In this document: positions 23,415 through 31,267 of the stretch, in pieces
How the letters are laid out: every line of letters begins with the position of its first letter
Numbering within the stretch: the first letter of the stretch is position 1
Origin: an uncultured Prevotella sp.
GTDB taxonomy: Bacteria > Bacteroidota > Bacteroidia > Bacteroidales > Bacteroidaceae
DNA: 37,668 bases
Assembly: GCA_900770845.1 (NCBI GenBank)
Contig: CAAGLS010000036.1
Location: 1 to 37,668, forward strand
Reading direction: 5' to 3'
Translations under genes and position numbers: made by a program
The notes under the pieces: generated by a model
The model's input: the letters and a program-made list of their open reading frames with translations, nothing else
What the model was told of the DNA's origin: nothing
The model's database searches: none

Positions 23415-24905
23415 ATGAAGAAATCCAGACTTTTATCTCTGCTCCTGTTCTTTTTTGTGGTGTCCTTTGCCTCCGCGGGCAGCAAGCGTGAGTTTCGCGG
23501 CGCGTGGATCCAGTGTGTCAACGGCCAGTTCGAGGGGCTGGGCACGGTGGCCATGCAGCAGAATCTGCTTCGCCAGTTGGACGAGCTTCAGAAAGATGGA
23601 GTGAACGCCATCATCTTTCAGGTGCGCCCCGAGTGCGATGCCCTCTATGCCAGCAAGCTGGAGCCTTGGAGCCGTTTCCTCACGGGCCGCCAGGGAGTGG
23701 CGCCATCGCCTTATTGGGATCCCCTGCAATGGATGATAGAGCAATGCCACAAGCGTGGCATGGAGCTTCATGCATGGATCAACCCTTATCGGGCAAAGAC
23801 CAAGAACACGAACGACTTGGCTTCCAACCATGTTGCCATGCTCCACCCCGACCGTGTCGTGCCATACGACGGCCAGTTCATCTTGAATCCTGCGATGCAG
23901 GAAAACCGCGACTATGTGTGCGATGTGGTGAGGGACATCGTGACCCGCTATGATGTGGACGGCATCCACATAGACGACTACTTCTATCCTTATCCTGTCG
24001 CCGGCCAACAATTTGACGACGCAAGGTTCTACGAGAGCGACCGGCGCGGGCTGAGCCTTGGCGACTGGCGGCGCGACAACGTGAACGTCTTCATCAAGCA
24101 ACTCGGCCAGACCATCCATGAGGCCAAGCCTTGGGTGAAGTTCGGCGTGTCGCCCTTTGGCATCTACCGCAACAAGCGCAGCGACCCGACCTCCGGCAGC
24201 GAGACGTCGGGATTGCAGAATTATGACGACCTTTACGCCGACGTTCTTCTTTGGGTCAACAATGGATGGGTGGATTATTGCGCTCCCCAGCTCTACTGGC
24301 AGATAGGGCATAAGGCCGCCGACTACGCCACGCTCATCCAGTGGTGGGACCGCCATGCCTCGGCCCGTCCATTATATATAGGGGAGGATGTGGAGCGCAC
24401 GGTGAAGTATCCCGACCCGCAGAATCCACAGAGCAACCAGATGCCTGCCAAGTTTCGCCTGCATGCCCAAATGCCCCACGTTCAGGGGACGGTGCTGTGG
24501 TATAGCAGGGTGGTGGTCGACAACCTCGGCAATTATGGTCAGGTGCTCCGTTCCTCCTACTGGAACCATCCTGCATTGCAGCCGCTCATGCCCTTCATCG
24601 ACGACAAGGCGCCCAAGAAGCCCCGAAAGTTGAAGGTTGTCGACACGAGCGATGGTCCTGTGCTTTTCTGGACCAAGCCCAAAGGTGAGGGATGGAAGGA
24701 CGCTGCCTGCCAATATGTGGTCTATCGCTTTGAGGGCAAGGAGAAGCCCGACTTGCAGGATGCGTCCCATATCGTTGCCGTCACTGCTGAAACATTCTTC
24801 CGTCTGCCCTACGTCGACGGGTCTCGAAAGTATGTCTACTATGTGACAGCCCTCGACCGGATGTCGAACGAGAGCAAGCCCGCCAAGCGGAAGGCCAAGC
24901 TGTGA
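23415..24905 (+). CDS. Secreted GHL10-type (YngK-like) glycoside hydrolase
   Basis: A 496-residue exported protein. The signal peptide is residues 1-21 (LLSLLLFFFVVSFASA, cut before GSKREF). The (beta/alpha)8-type GHL10/DUF187 domain fills ~residues 25-390, recognised by EFRGAWIQCV, AIIFQVRPECDALY, LHAWINPYR and DGIHIDDYFYPYP, whose acidic residues are the likely catalytic region. A fibronectin-III-like domain (PRKLKVVDTSDGPVLFW to the end) closes the protein. Relatives act on cell-wall or complex glycans; the exact substrate is not known to me. It follows the mannose-1-phosphate guanylyltransferase gene by 15 bp, and a strong terminator follows. Confidence 0.88.
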   Translation: MKKSRLLSLLLFFFVVSFASAGSKREFRGAWIQCVNGQFEGLGTVAMQQNLLRQLDELQKDGVNAIIFQVRPECDALYASKLEPWSRFLTGRQGVAPSPYWDPLQWMIEQCHKRGMELHAWINPYRAKTKNTNDLASNHVAMLHPDRVVPYDGQFILNPAMQENRDYVCDVVRDIVTRYDVDGIHIDDYFYPYPVAGQQFDDARFYESDRRGLSLGDWRRDNVNVFIKQLGQTIHEAKPWVKFGVSPFGIYRNKRSDPTSGSETSGLQNYDDLYADVLLWVNNGWVDYCAPQLYWQIGHKAADYATLIQWWDRHASARPLYIGEDVERTVKYPDPQNPQSNQMPAKFRLHAQMPHVQGTVLWYSRVVVDNLGNYGQVLRSSYWNHPALQPLMPFIDDKAPKKPRKLKVVDTSDGPVLFWTKPKGEGWKDAACQYVVYRFEGKEKPDLQDASHIVAVTAETFFRLPYVDGSRKYVYYVTALDRMSNESKPAKRKAKL

Positions 24906-24977
24906 GATTGGCCATTAGGCGGCTCTTACGGGTAGGGGACGGACAATAAAGGGGACGCCTAAAGTTGCTGACAAAAC

Positions 24978-25025
24978 AAGGCCGTGGAAAGAAGAAACGG
25001 AATGTAGACTTCTTTCCACGGCCTT
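24978..25025. terminator. Bidirectional terminator
   Basis: A perfect 17-bp stem (24978-24994 with 25009-25025; arm AAGGCCGTGGAAAGAAG) around a 14-nt loop, with TTTT continuing on the right. It lies between two converging genes. Confidence 0.92.
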
Positions 25026-25041
25026 TTCTATTTTTGCCCAA

Positions 25042-25485
25042 TCATTTCTCCTCCATGAGGCCGTCGAAGAAATCATCAAGCTCTTTGTCCAGTCCTTCCA
25101 TCAGGTCTCCTCCGAGGATGATGGTCTCATCGTCGGCCACATAGAGTTCGCCGAGCGGATGCTTCTCGTCGTCCTCAAGCACGAAGCTGTATGGCTTCAG
25201 TATGCCAAGATTGTCCACCACGGTGGACAAGCTCTTGAGCGTGTTGCGGAGTTCCACTTTCACCTTGTCGTAAAAGTTCTTATCCCTATTGTCTATCCAT
25301 TGTTCTATGACACAACGTGTTATCTCTTTGTCGTCATCATCAAAGGCGAGCATTTCGCCACTGTCTTGGTTGACACAAAGGTGAATGTCGGTGATGATGG
25401 ATGCATCATCACTTGCAGGAAACTTTTGAGCCACTTTCCTTATCATGCGCTCAATTTGTTGAATCGTCTGTTCTGTTGCAGTCAT
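25042..25485 (-). CDS. Conserved acidic protein of unknown function
   Basis: A 147-residue soluble, strongly acidic protein that I do not recognise as a named family. It starts MTATEQTIQQIERMIRKVAQKF, a predicted helix. A middle portion has alternating charged and hydrophobic residues (MLAFDDDDKEITRCVIEQW, then a Val/Leu-rich strand or helix region), and the end is acidic (ELDDFFDGLMEEK). There is no signal peptide or membrane segment. It is monocistronic, between a strong terminator and its own promoter, which supports a real gene. It is probably a Bacteroidales-specific cytoplasmic protein. Confidence 0.75.
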   Translation of the reverse strand: MTATEQTIQQIERMIRKVAQKFPASDDASIITDIHLCVNQDSGEMLAFDDDDKEITRCVIEQWIDNRDKNFYDKVKVELRNTLKSLSTVVDNLGILKPYSFVLEDDEKHPLGELYVADDETIILGGDLMEGLDKELDDFFDGLMEEK

Positions 25486-25515
25486 AGTTTCTTGTTTAGT
25501 AGAATGTTTTCAATG

Positions 25516-25523
25516 CAAAAGTA
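25516..25523 (-). promoter_or_regulatory. -7 box of the acidic-protein gene
   Basis: TACTTTTG on the minus strand, 30 nt before the ATG at 25485. The -33 element is weak. Confidence 0.6.
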
Positions 25524-25566
25524 AGCAAAAAAGTTGAATCTTGTCTACGTTGGTGATGATATTTCT

Positions 25567-26403
25567 TCAAATTCTCTGATTGTCGCTTGTTTTCAGCTTC
25601 TTGTAGTCGTTGCCGGCTTGGTTTCTCTCCTCGTCTTCCTTGGCCGAGGGCTTTTTGGCCTCGTAGATTGCGTCGCGGGAGATTCTCACCGTGTTGTCGT
25701 TGTGTACAATCACTTTATTCTGGGACGTGTCGTCCACGGCGCACAGAATCCGGTTGTCGCCCTTCTCCCAGTATTTCATTATCTGCGTGTCGGAATCCAC
25801 TATTACATATTTATATAGGAGAGGGAAATGCTCTATCATGTCCGCATTGATGGCCACTGTCCATGTGTTGGCTCCCATCTTTGTCATGGGCAGGTAGCGG
25901 TTGACGCGCCAGCGCCCTAATGTAGGCGCGTCGCCCAACACGCCAATCTGCTCGTGGGGCAACAGGCCGTAGGCCCTGACGTTGAGCACAACGGTGAGGC
26001 GCGACATGGGAACCGGGGTGATGACCACCTTGTCGGGTCTTAGGTTCACCACGATTCCGCTTTGGTCTGCCATGCGTTGCCAATGCAGCGGCAGGTCAAG
26101 CCAGTTGTCGTAAAACGTGTAGTCGCGGTTGGGGCTGAGGGCAACGGCTCGTGGAACGGGATTGCATTCCCTTCGCCTCACCTCTCCGTTTGCAGCCCTC
26201 AGCTGGTAGGTGTAGAAAATGGCGTTGAAGGCATGGTGCCAGGAGTGTAGCACATTGTATTCGGCGACCCAGTTGATGCCATCGTCGGTATGCATGGCCA
26301 CATTCTCCGTCTTGTCCCTGCCTCCTGAGGTCAGTAGGTGGAGTGTCACTTCGAGGGTGTCGCCCCATTGCGCCATATAGGGTAGATGGAATGTCAGTTT
26401 CAT
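25567..26403 (-). CDS. Tandem CBM20 starch-binding protein without catalytic domain
   Basis: A 278-residue protein. Two CBM20-like modules can be seen: ~1-105 (MKLTFHLPYMAQWGDTLEV, YTYQLRAANGEV) and ~130-235 (QIGVLGDAPTLGRW, LPMTKMGANTWT, LYKYVIVDSD). This is the arrangement at the N-terminus of Bacteroidota 4-alpha-glucanotransferase (MalQ), but the protein stops after a charged tail (KKPSAKEDEERNQ) where the glycosidase domain would begin. No signal peptide, so it would bind glycogen or starch in the cytoplasm. ATG 26403 was chosen because the -7 box lies just upstream of it, and it matches the MalQ start. It is either a free-standing glucan-binding protein or a shortened MalQ; the intact promoter and open frame favour a working gene. 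Confidence 0.78.
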   Translation of the reverse strand: MKLTFHLPYMAQWGDTLEVTLHLLTSGGRDKTENVAMHTDDGINWVAEYNVLHSWHHAFNAIFYTYQLRAANGEVRRRECNPVPRAVALSPNRDYTFYDNWLDLPLHWQRMADQSGIVVNLRPDKVVITPVPMSRLTVVLNVRAYGLLPHEQIGVLGDAPTLGRWRVNRYLPMTKMGANTWTVAINADMIEHFPLLYKYVIVDSDTQIMKYWEKGDNRILCAVDDTSQNKVIVHNDNTVRISRDAIYEAKKPSAKEDEERNQAGNDYKKLKTSDNQRI

Positions 26404-26424
26404 AGGTGTATGGTTCTTTTGCCA

Positions 26425-26432
26425 CAAATATA
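26425..26432 (-). promoter_or_regulatory. -7 box of the CBM20 gene
   Basis: TATATTTG on the minus strand, 21 nt before the ATG at 26403. The -33 element is weak. Confidence 0.55.
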
Positions 26433-26505
26433 GCAAAAAATATTCAATGGAGTGAGACTTGGTGTGAAAAAATGAAGTCCCGGCTCATTTTTTTGTGTTT
26501 CCCTT

Positions 26506-26535
26506 TTTGCATTCAGCCGAATTTCTGTAACTTTG
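26506..26535 (+). promoter_or_regulatory. mltG promoter
   Basis: TTTG (26506-26509), 18 nt, TAACTTTG (26528-26535), then CACC. The leader to the ATG at 26576 is about 37 nt. Confidence 0.7.
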
Positions 26536-26575
26536 CACCCCGAACTTTAGGCGGCTCTTTTGCCGCGTTTGGAAT

Positions 26576-27622
26576 ATGAACACGCAATCAAAAAAAAGAA
26601 GTTTGGTAGCGGCTGCCATCGTAGTCGTTGCCATGTTGGCTTTCGGTTATTATTATTTTTTCTCCAGTTTTGCCAAGGACAGCGAGTCGCAGTTTGTTTA
26701 TATCGACAACGACGATGATGTCGACTCGGTTCTGGCCAAGCTCCGTCCCATGGCTTCCGAGCACGGGATGAACGCCTTGGGCTGTCTTGTCCGCCATTTC
26801 AATTATGGCGACCATATCCGAACTGGTCGTTATGAGGTGGGCGACGGCATAGGCGCGCTCCAGCTGTTCCGCCACCTGCGCAATGGGCTTCAGACACCCG
26901 TGAAACTTACCATTCCCAGTGTGCGTACCATGGATAGGCTGGCTGGTGAACTCTCCAAGAAGTTGATGATGGATTCGGTTGCTCTCTACAAAATGATTTC
27001 CGATGAGGGCGTATGCCGCACCTATGGACTGGACACAGCCACGATGGTCTGCCTCTTCATTCCCAACACATACGACATTTATTGGAACATCACTCCAGAA
27101 AAGTTGCTCAAAAGGATGAAGAAGGAGTACGACACGTTTTGGAACGACAGCCGCAAGGCCAAGGCCGAGGCCGAGGGGCTGACTCCTGTAGAGGTGATGA
27201 CGCTTGCCAGCATTGTTGATGAGGAGACGGCCAACAATGGCGAGAAGCCCATGATAGCCGGCATGTATCTTAACCGACTGAAGTTTCGCGATGCGGAGTA
27301 CCCCGAGGGAATGCCGCTTCAGGCCGACCCCACCATCAAGTTTGCTTGGAAAAGGTTCGACTTGAAACGCATCTACAACAGTCTGCTCTATATCAGAAGT
27401 CCATACAACACCTACAAGAATCCTGGTCTTCCACCCGGCCCCATCCGCATTCCCTCGGTTGAAGGCATCGACGCCGTGCTGAATGCTGTCCATCACAACT
27501 ATCTTTATATGTGCGCCAAGGAAGACTTCAGCGGCACGCACAATTTTGCACGGACTTACGAAGAGCATCAACGCAATGCGGCCCGCTACAGTGAGGCATT
27601 GAACAAGAGGGGCATAAAATGA
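26576..27622 (+). CDS. mltG: Endolytic transglycosylase MltG (YceG-like)
   Basis: A 348-residue inner-membrane lytic transglycosylase that cuts nascent peptidoglycan and sets glycan strand length. It has a basic N-terminus, one transmembrane helix (VAAAIVVVAMLAFGYYYFF, ~11-29) and a periplasmic YceG domain. The conserved active-site block TLASIVDEETAN with GMYLNRL and LQADPTIK, and the later YNTYKNPGLPPGPI, are present. Length is normal. Its TGA overlaps the ATG of the following HAD phosphatase by 4 nt, so the two are translationally coupled. Confidence 0.93.
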   Translation: MNTQSKKRSLVAAAIVVVAMLAFGYYYFFSSFAKDSESQFVYIDNDDDVDSVLAKLRPMASEHGMNALGCLVRHFNYGDHIRTGRYEVGDGIGALQLFRHLRNGLQTPVKLTIPSVRTMDRLAGELSKKLMMDSVALYKMISDEGVCRTYGLDTATMVCLFIPNTYDIYWNITPEKLLKRMKKEYDTFWNDSRKAKAEAEGLTPVEVMTLASIVDEETANNGEKPMIAGMYLNRLKFRDAEYPEGMPLQADPTIKFAWKRFDLKRIYNSLLYIRSPYNTYKNPGLPPGPIRIPSVEGIDAVLNAVHHNYLYMCAKEDFSGTHNFARTYEEHQRNAARYSEALNKRGIK

Positions 27623-28263
27623 GAAAGGACTTCTCCACCTATATCTTCGACCTTGACGGCACGCTGATAGACAGCATAGGCGACTTGGCCTCAAGTTGCA
27701 ACTATGCGCTCAGAAAATATGGGATGGGTGAGTATAGCGTCGACGAGGTGCGGATGATGGTGGGCAACGGGGTGAAGAAGCTCATGGAACGTGCCACACC
27801 CGAGGGGCTTGCCAACCCTCTCTTCGATGAGGTCTATGCTTGTTTCCGCCAGCACTACATGATTCACAACCTCGACACCACACGGCCCTACCCTGGCATC
27901 ACGGAGACACTCGCCGCACTGAAGGGGAGGGGGAAAAAACTCGCTGTGGTCAGCAACAAGTTCTATGCCGCCACACAGGAGCTCGTGGCTCATTTCTTTG
28001 GCGACCTCATCCATGTGGCCATCGGTGAGCGTGAGGACATTCGCAAGAAACCTGCCCCCGACACGGTGATGGAAGCAATGAGACAGTTGGGCGTGGGCGC
28101 GGATGAATGCGTATACATCGGCGACAGTGATGTTGACATCGACACGGCACGCAACAGTGGCATGCCCTGCATCAGTGTGTTGTGGGGATTCCGTAGCAAG
28201 GAATTCCTGCTTGAGCATGGGGCGAGCCGTTTGATTTCTTCTCCCCAAGAACTCCTTGCTTGA
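27619..28263 (+). CDS. HAD-family phosphatase, phosphoglycolate phosphatase-like
   Basis: A 214-residue HAD subfamily IA hydrolase. Motif I FDLDGTLIDS has the nucleophile Asp11 and acid/base Asp13. Motif II is VVSNKF, the Lys motif III lies in IRKKPAPD, and motif IV is YIGDSDVDIDTA. The cap helix region (residues ~20-80) resembles Gph and PpaX. Substrates of such enzymes vary (phosphoglycolate, pyrophosphate, sugar phosphates) and cannot be fixed from sequence. It overlaps mltG by 4 nt and is closed by a strong terminator. Confidence 0.9.
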   Translation: MRKDFSTYIFDLDGTLIDSIGDLASSCNYALRKYGMGEYSVDEVRMMVGNGVKKLMERATPEGLANPLFDEVYACFRQHYMIHNLDTTRPYPGITETLAALKGRGKKLAVVSNKFYAATQELVAHFFGDLIHVAIGEREDIRKKPAPDTVMEAMRQLGVGADECVYIGDSDVDIDTARNSGMPCISVLWGFRSKEFLLEHGASRLISSPQELLA

Positions 28264-28288
28264 TGGGACAGCTCCAAATTCTTCATAT

Positions 28289-28319
28289 AGCCGCAGGAAG
28301 GGATTCCTGCGGCTTTTTC
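28289..28319 (+). terminator. Rho-independent terminator
   Basis: An 11-bp perfect stem AGCCGCAGGAA / TTCCTGCGGCT (28289-28299 with 28304-28314), 4-nt loop, then a T run. It ends the mltG-phosphatase unit. Confidence 0.93.
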
Positions 28320-28385
28320 TTCCACTATCTTATGGAACTCGCCTTAATTTTTCTTTATACCTGCCGCTTTGTGCGTGAAAATGAT

Positions 28386-28393
28386 TACTTTTG
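28386..28393 (+). promoter_or_regulatory. -7 box of the FAD-protein gene
   Basis: TACTTTTG, 15 nt before the ATG at 28409. The -33 element is not clear. It opens a probable three-gene unit. Confidence 0.6.
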
Positions 28394-28408
28394 CCGAAAA
28401 TTAAGATT

Positions 28409-29974
28409 ATGACAGAAGAAATCCAAGTGTCCGTGAGTCCTGAGACAGCTGCCGACAGCCAGCGTCTCGCCTCGTATATCGCCCGGCTGAAGGCCCTCGA
28501 CGCGCGCACCATTCGCCATATTCGCATTTTGCGGCGAAGCATCGATGCTCGCCAGCGACGCATTCTCGTCAATCTTTCACTGCGTGTGTACGTCAACGAA
28601 GAGCCAACCGACGAGGCCTACAGGTCCATAAGCTATCCCAACGTGGCCGACCGCCCCTCGGTGGTCGTCGTAGGTGAGGGACCAGGTGGATTGTTCGCCT
28701 CTCTTCGACTTGTCGAGTTGGGATTTCGCCCTGTTGTGTTGGAGCGTGGCAAGGATGTACACGAACGCAAGAAAGATCTCTCGCTCATCACGAAGACCCA
28801 GAGAGTGGATGCTGAGAGCAACTACAGTTTCGGAGAGGGTGGGGCAGGAGCCTATTCGGATGGCAAGCTCTACACCCGCAGCAAGAAGCGCGGCAACGTG
28901 GACCGCATTCTCAACATCTTCTGCCAGCACGGCGCGCCCCTTTCCATTCTCAGCGATGCCCATCCCCACATTGGGACCGACAAGCTGCCACGTGTCATAG
29001 AGAACATGCGTCTTCAGATATTGCGTTCCGGCGGAGAGGTCCACTTTCAAACCCGAATGACAGGGCTCATCCTTCAGGGCGACAAGGTGGTTGGAGTGGA
29101 GGCCATGGACCAAGTGTCGGGCAGCCAGCTTGAGTTTCGCGGTCCGGTGATACTCGCCACGGGCCATTCAGCGCGCGATGTCTATCGGTATTTGTATTCA
29201 GCCCGCGTAGAGATGGAACCCAAGGGAATAGCCGTAGGTGTTCGGCTGGAGCATCCTTCCCACCTTATCGACCAGATTATGTATCACAGTCCGAAGGGAC
29301 GTGGCGCTTATCTGCCCGCAGCTGAATATAATATGGTGGCGCAGGTCGACGGCCGAGGCGTTTACAGTTTCTGCATGTGTCCAGGAGGCTTTGTCGTCCC
29401 CGCTGCCACAGGGCCGCGGCAGATTGTTGTCAATGGCATGAGTCCTTCCAACCGTGGCACAAAATGGAGCAACAGTGGAATGGTGGTGGAGACCCGTCCC
29501 GAGGATGTTGTCGGCGACGAAGTGCTGCGCATGATGCTGTTTCAGGAACAGTTGGAGGCAGCCTGCTGGGAGCAGGGCAACCACAAGCAGACGGCTCCCG
29601 CCCAGCGAATGGCCGACTTTGTGGAGCAGCGTGCCAGCCACGACCTCCCCAAGGCTTCCTATGCCCCGGGCTTGGTTGCGAGCCGGCTTGACGAGTGGCT
29701 TCCAGCGTCTGTTTCCCATCGTTTGGCGGAAGGCTTCCGAGTCTTCGGACATCGTTATCGCGGCTTCCTCACCAATGAGGCAGTACTGATTGCCGTGGAG
29801 ACCCGCACCAGCTCACCTGTGCGAATCGTGCGCTCGCCCGCCACCCTGCAGCATGTACGCCTTGAGGGTCTGTTTCCCTGCGGCGAGGGGGCTGGCTATG
29901 CGGGTGGAATCGTCTCGGCAGGCATCGACGGAGAACGGTGTGCCGAGAGTGCCGCAGCCTATCTCCAACAGTAA
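28409..29974 (+). CDS. FAD-dependent oxidoreductase (COG2509 type)
   Basis: A 521-residue flavoprotein. An N-terminal ~80-residue region precedes the Rossmann FAD-binding motif VVVVGEGPGGLFASLRLVE (~85-103, ending in LERG). The family block NYSFGEGGAGAYSDGKLYTR follows, and a second dinucleotide stretch ILATGHSARD. The C-terminal GEGAGYAGGIVSAGIDG closes the FAD site. This is the uncharacterised FAD-dependent dehydrogenase group COG2509; the physiological substrate is unknown. ATG 28409 was chosen because a TTG start further upstream would fall inside the -7 box. The DUF3078 gene starts 42 bp downstream with no promoter seen between them. Confidence 0.9.
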   Translation: MTEEIQVSVSPETAADSQRLASYIARLKALDARTIRHIRILRRSIDARQRRILVNLSLRVYVNEEPTDEAYRSISYPNVADRPSVVVVGEGPGGLFASLRLVELGFRPVVLERGKDVHERKKDLSLITKTQRVDAESNYSFGEGGAGAYSDGKLYTRSKKRGNVDRILNIFCQHGAPLSILSDAHPHIGTDKLPRVIENMRLQILRSGGEVHFQTRMTGLILQGDKVVGVEAMDQVSGSQLEFRGPVILATGHSARDVYRYLYSARVEMEPKGIAVGVRLEHPSHLIDQIMYHSPKGRGAYLPAAEYNMVAQVDGRGVYSFCMCPGGFVVPAATGPRQIVVNGMSPSNRGTKWSNSGMVVETRPEDVVGDEVLRMMLFQEQLEAACWEQGNHKQTAPAQRMADFVEQRASHDLPKASYAPGLVASRLDEWLPASVSHRLAEGFRVFGHRYRGFLTNEAVLIAVETRTSSPVRIVRSPATLQHVRLEGLFPCGEGAGYAGGIVSAGIDGERCAESAAAYLQQ

Positions 29975-30016
29975 TTGAAGTCCCAGTAGGGGCATAACAT
30001 CAATTCATGACGTAAG

Positions 30017-31255
30017 ATGAAATTTGCTTTCTCAACACTGTTTTTCCTTTTCTTGGCCATACTGCCCGCCCGTTCGCAACATCGCGGCTATGAAGGCTAT
30101 CTCTCAAGGCTCTATGCCCACTATTCCGACAGCCTCAGCCGATTGGCCAACGACAGCACGGCCTTGGACTCCCCATCGCCCACCAGCTCCTGCTACCGGC
30201 TTTTCACCCCTCTGTCGCTCTATGACTCGTCGTTGAGCCATTTCCTTCAGCCAGGGAAAGAGCCATCGGAGATAGACAAGGCTTTGCTTCATGTGTATCT
30301 CACCCGTCCCGACTTGGTGCGCACAACCGAGCGGAGCCTTACCGCAGCGGGATCACTTGAGGCTACCAAACAGGTGAAGGCAAGCCCCGACATCGTCGAC
30401 ATCATCGCGCCCAAGCCACAGGAGCCGGAAGACTATCCCATTGCGGTCGTGGTCAGCAAGCCAGACTTCTGGACATTCTCGGGCGAATACAATATGCAGT
30501 TCCTACAGAACTACGTTTCGTCAAACTGGTATAAGGGCGGCCAGAGCAACTATTCCGTATTGGGCTCGCTCACGGTAGAGGCCAACTACAACAACAAACA
30601 GAAAGTGCGCTTCGACAACAAGTTGGAGCTGAAGTTGGGATTGCAGACCACCCGAGGCGACAGCCTCCACAGCACCAAGACTTCGGAAGACCTAATCCGC
30701 TACACGGGCAAACTGGGACTGCAGGCCAGACACCATTGGTATTACACCTTGCAGACAATAGCCCAGACGCAGTTCATGCGTTCCTACAAAAGTAATGACC
30801 CCAAGGTGTATTCAGATTTCTTCTCACCATTCACATTGAATGTCTCACTTGGTATGGACTACAATGTCAACTGGCTCAAGGAAAGGCTCACGGGCTCTAT
30901 CCATCTTGCCCCTTTCGCCTACAACTTCAAGTATGTGGATCGCCTGTCACTGGCTACCCGCTATGGACTCGACGAGGGTAAGCACCAATTGCATGACTAC
31001 GGTTCTGAGATAAACATCGACCTCACCTACAAGTTCGCCACAAACATGAAGTGGCGCTCGCGCCTTTATTTCTACACCACCTACAAGCGTACGGAAATGG
31101 AATGGGAGAACAACGTGGTGCTGCAAATCAACCGCTTCCTTTCCACCAACATCTTTGTCTATCCCCGCTTTGACGACGGTGCTGAGAAGGACGACCACCA
31201 TGGCTACTGGCAATTCAAGGAGTATTGCTCTTTCGGCTTCACCTTTCAATTGTAA
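30017..31255 (+). CDS. DUF3078 outer-membrane protein
   Basis: A 412-residue exported protein. The signal peptide is residues 1-20 (FSTLFFLFLAILPARSQ). After a variable region (~20-140) comes the DUF3078 block: VSKPDFWTFSGEYNMQFLQNY and NWYKGGQSNYSVLGSL, then repeated amphipathic strands with aromatic ends (FDNKLELKLGLQTT, YTLQTIAQTQFMRSY, EINIDLTYKFATNMKW, RLYFYTTYKR), ending in FGFTFQL, a typical outer-membrane-barrel last strand. The family is Bacteroidota-specific with no defined function. It is 12 bp before the ComEC-like gene and on the same transcript. Confidence 0.88.
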   Translation: MKFAFSTLFFLFLAILPARSQHRGYEGYLSRLYAHYSDSLSRLANDSTALDSPSPTSSCYRLFTPLSLYDSSLSHFLQPGKEPSEIDKALLHVYLTRPDLVRTTERSLTAAGSLEATKQVKASPDIVDIIAPKPQEPEDYPIAVVVSKPDFWTFSGEYNMQFLQNYVSSNWYKGGQSNYSVLGSLTVEANYNNKQKVRFDNKLELKLGLQTTRGDSLHSTKTSEDLIRYTGKLGLQARHHWYYTLQTIAQTQFMRSYKSNDPKVYSDFFSPFTLNVSLGMDYNVNWLKERLTGSIHLAPFAYNFKYVDRLSLATRYGLDEGKHQLHDYGSEINIDLTYKFATNMKWRSRLYFYTTYKRTEMEWENNVVLQINRFLSTNIFVYPRFDDGAEKDDHHGYWQFKEYCSFGFTFQL

Positions 31256-31267
31256 GTCTTCTGCCGC

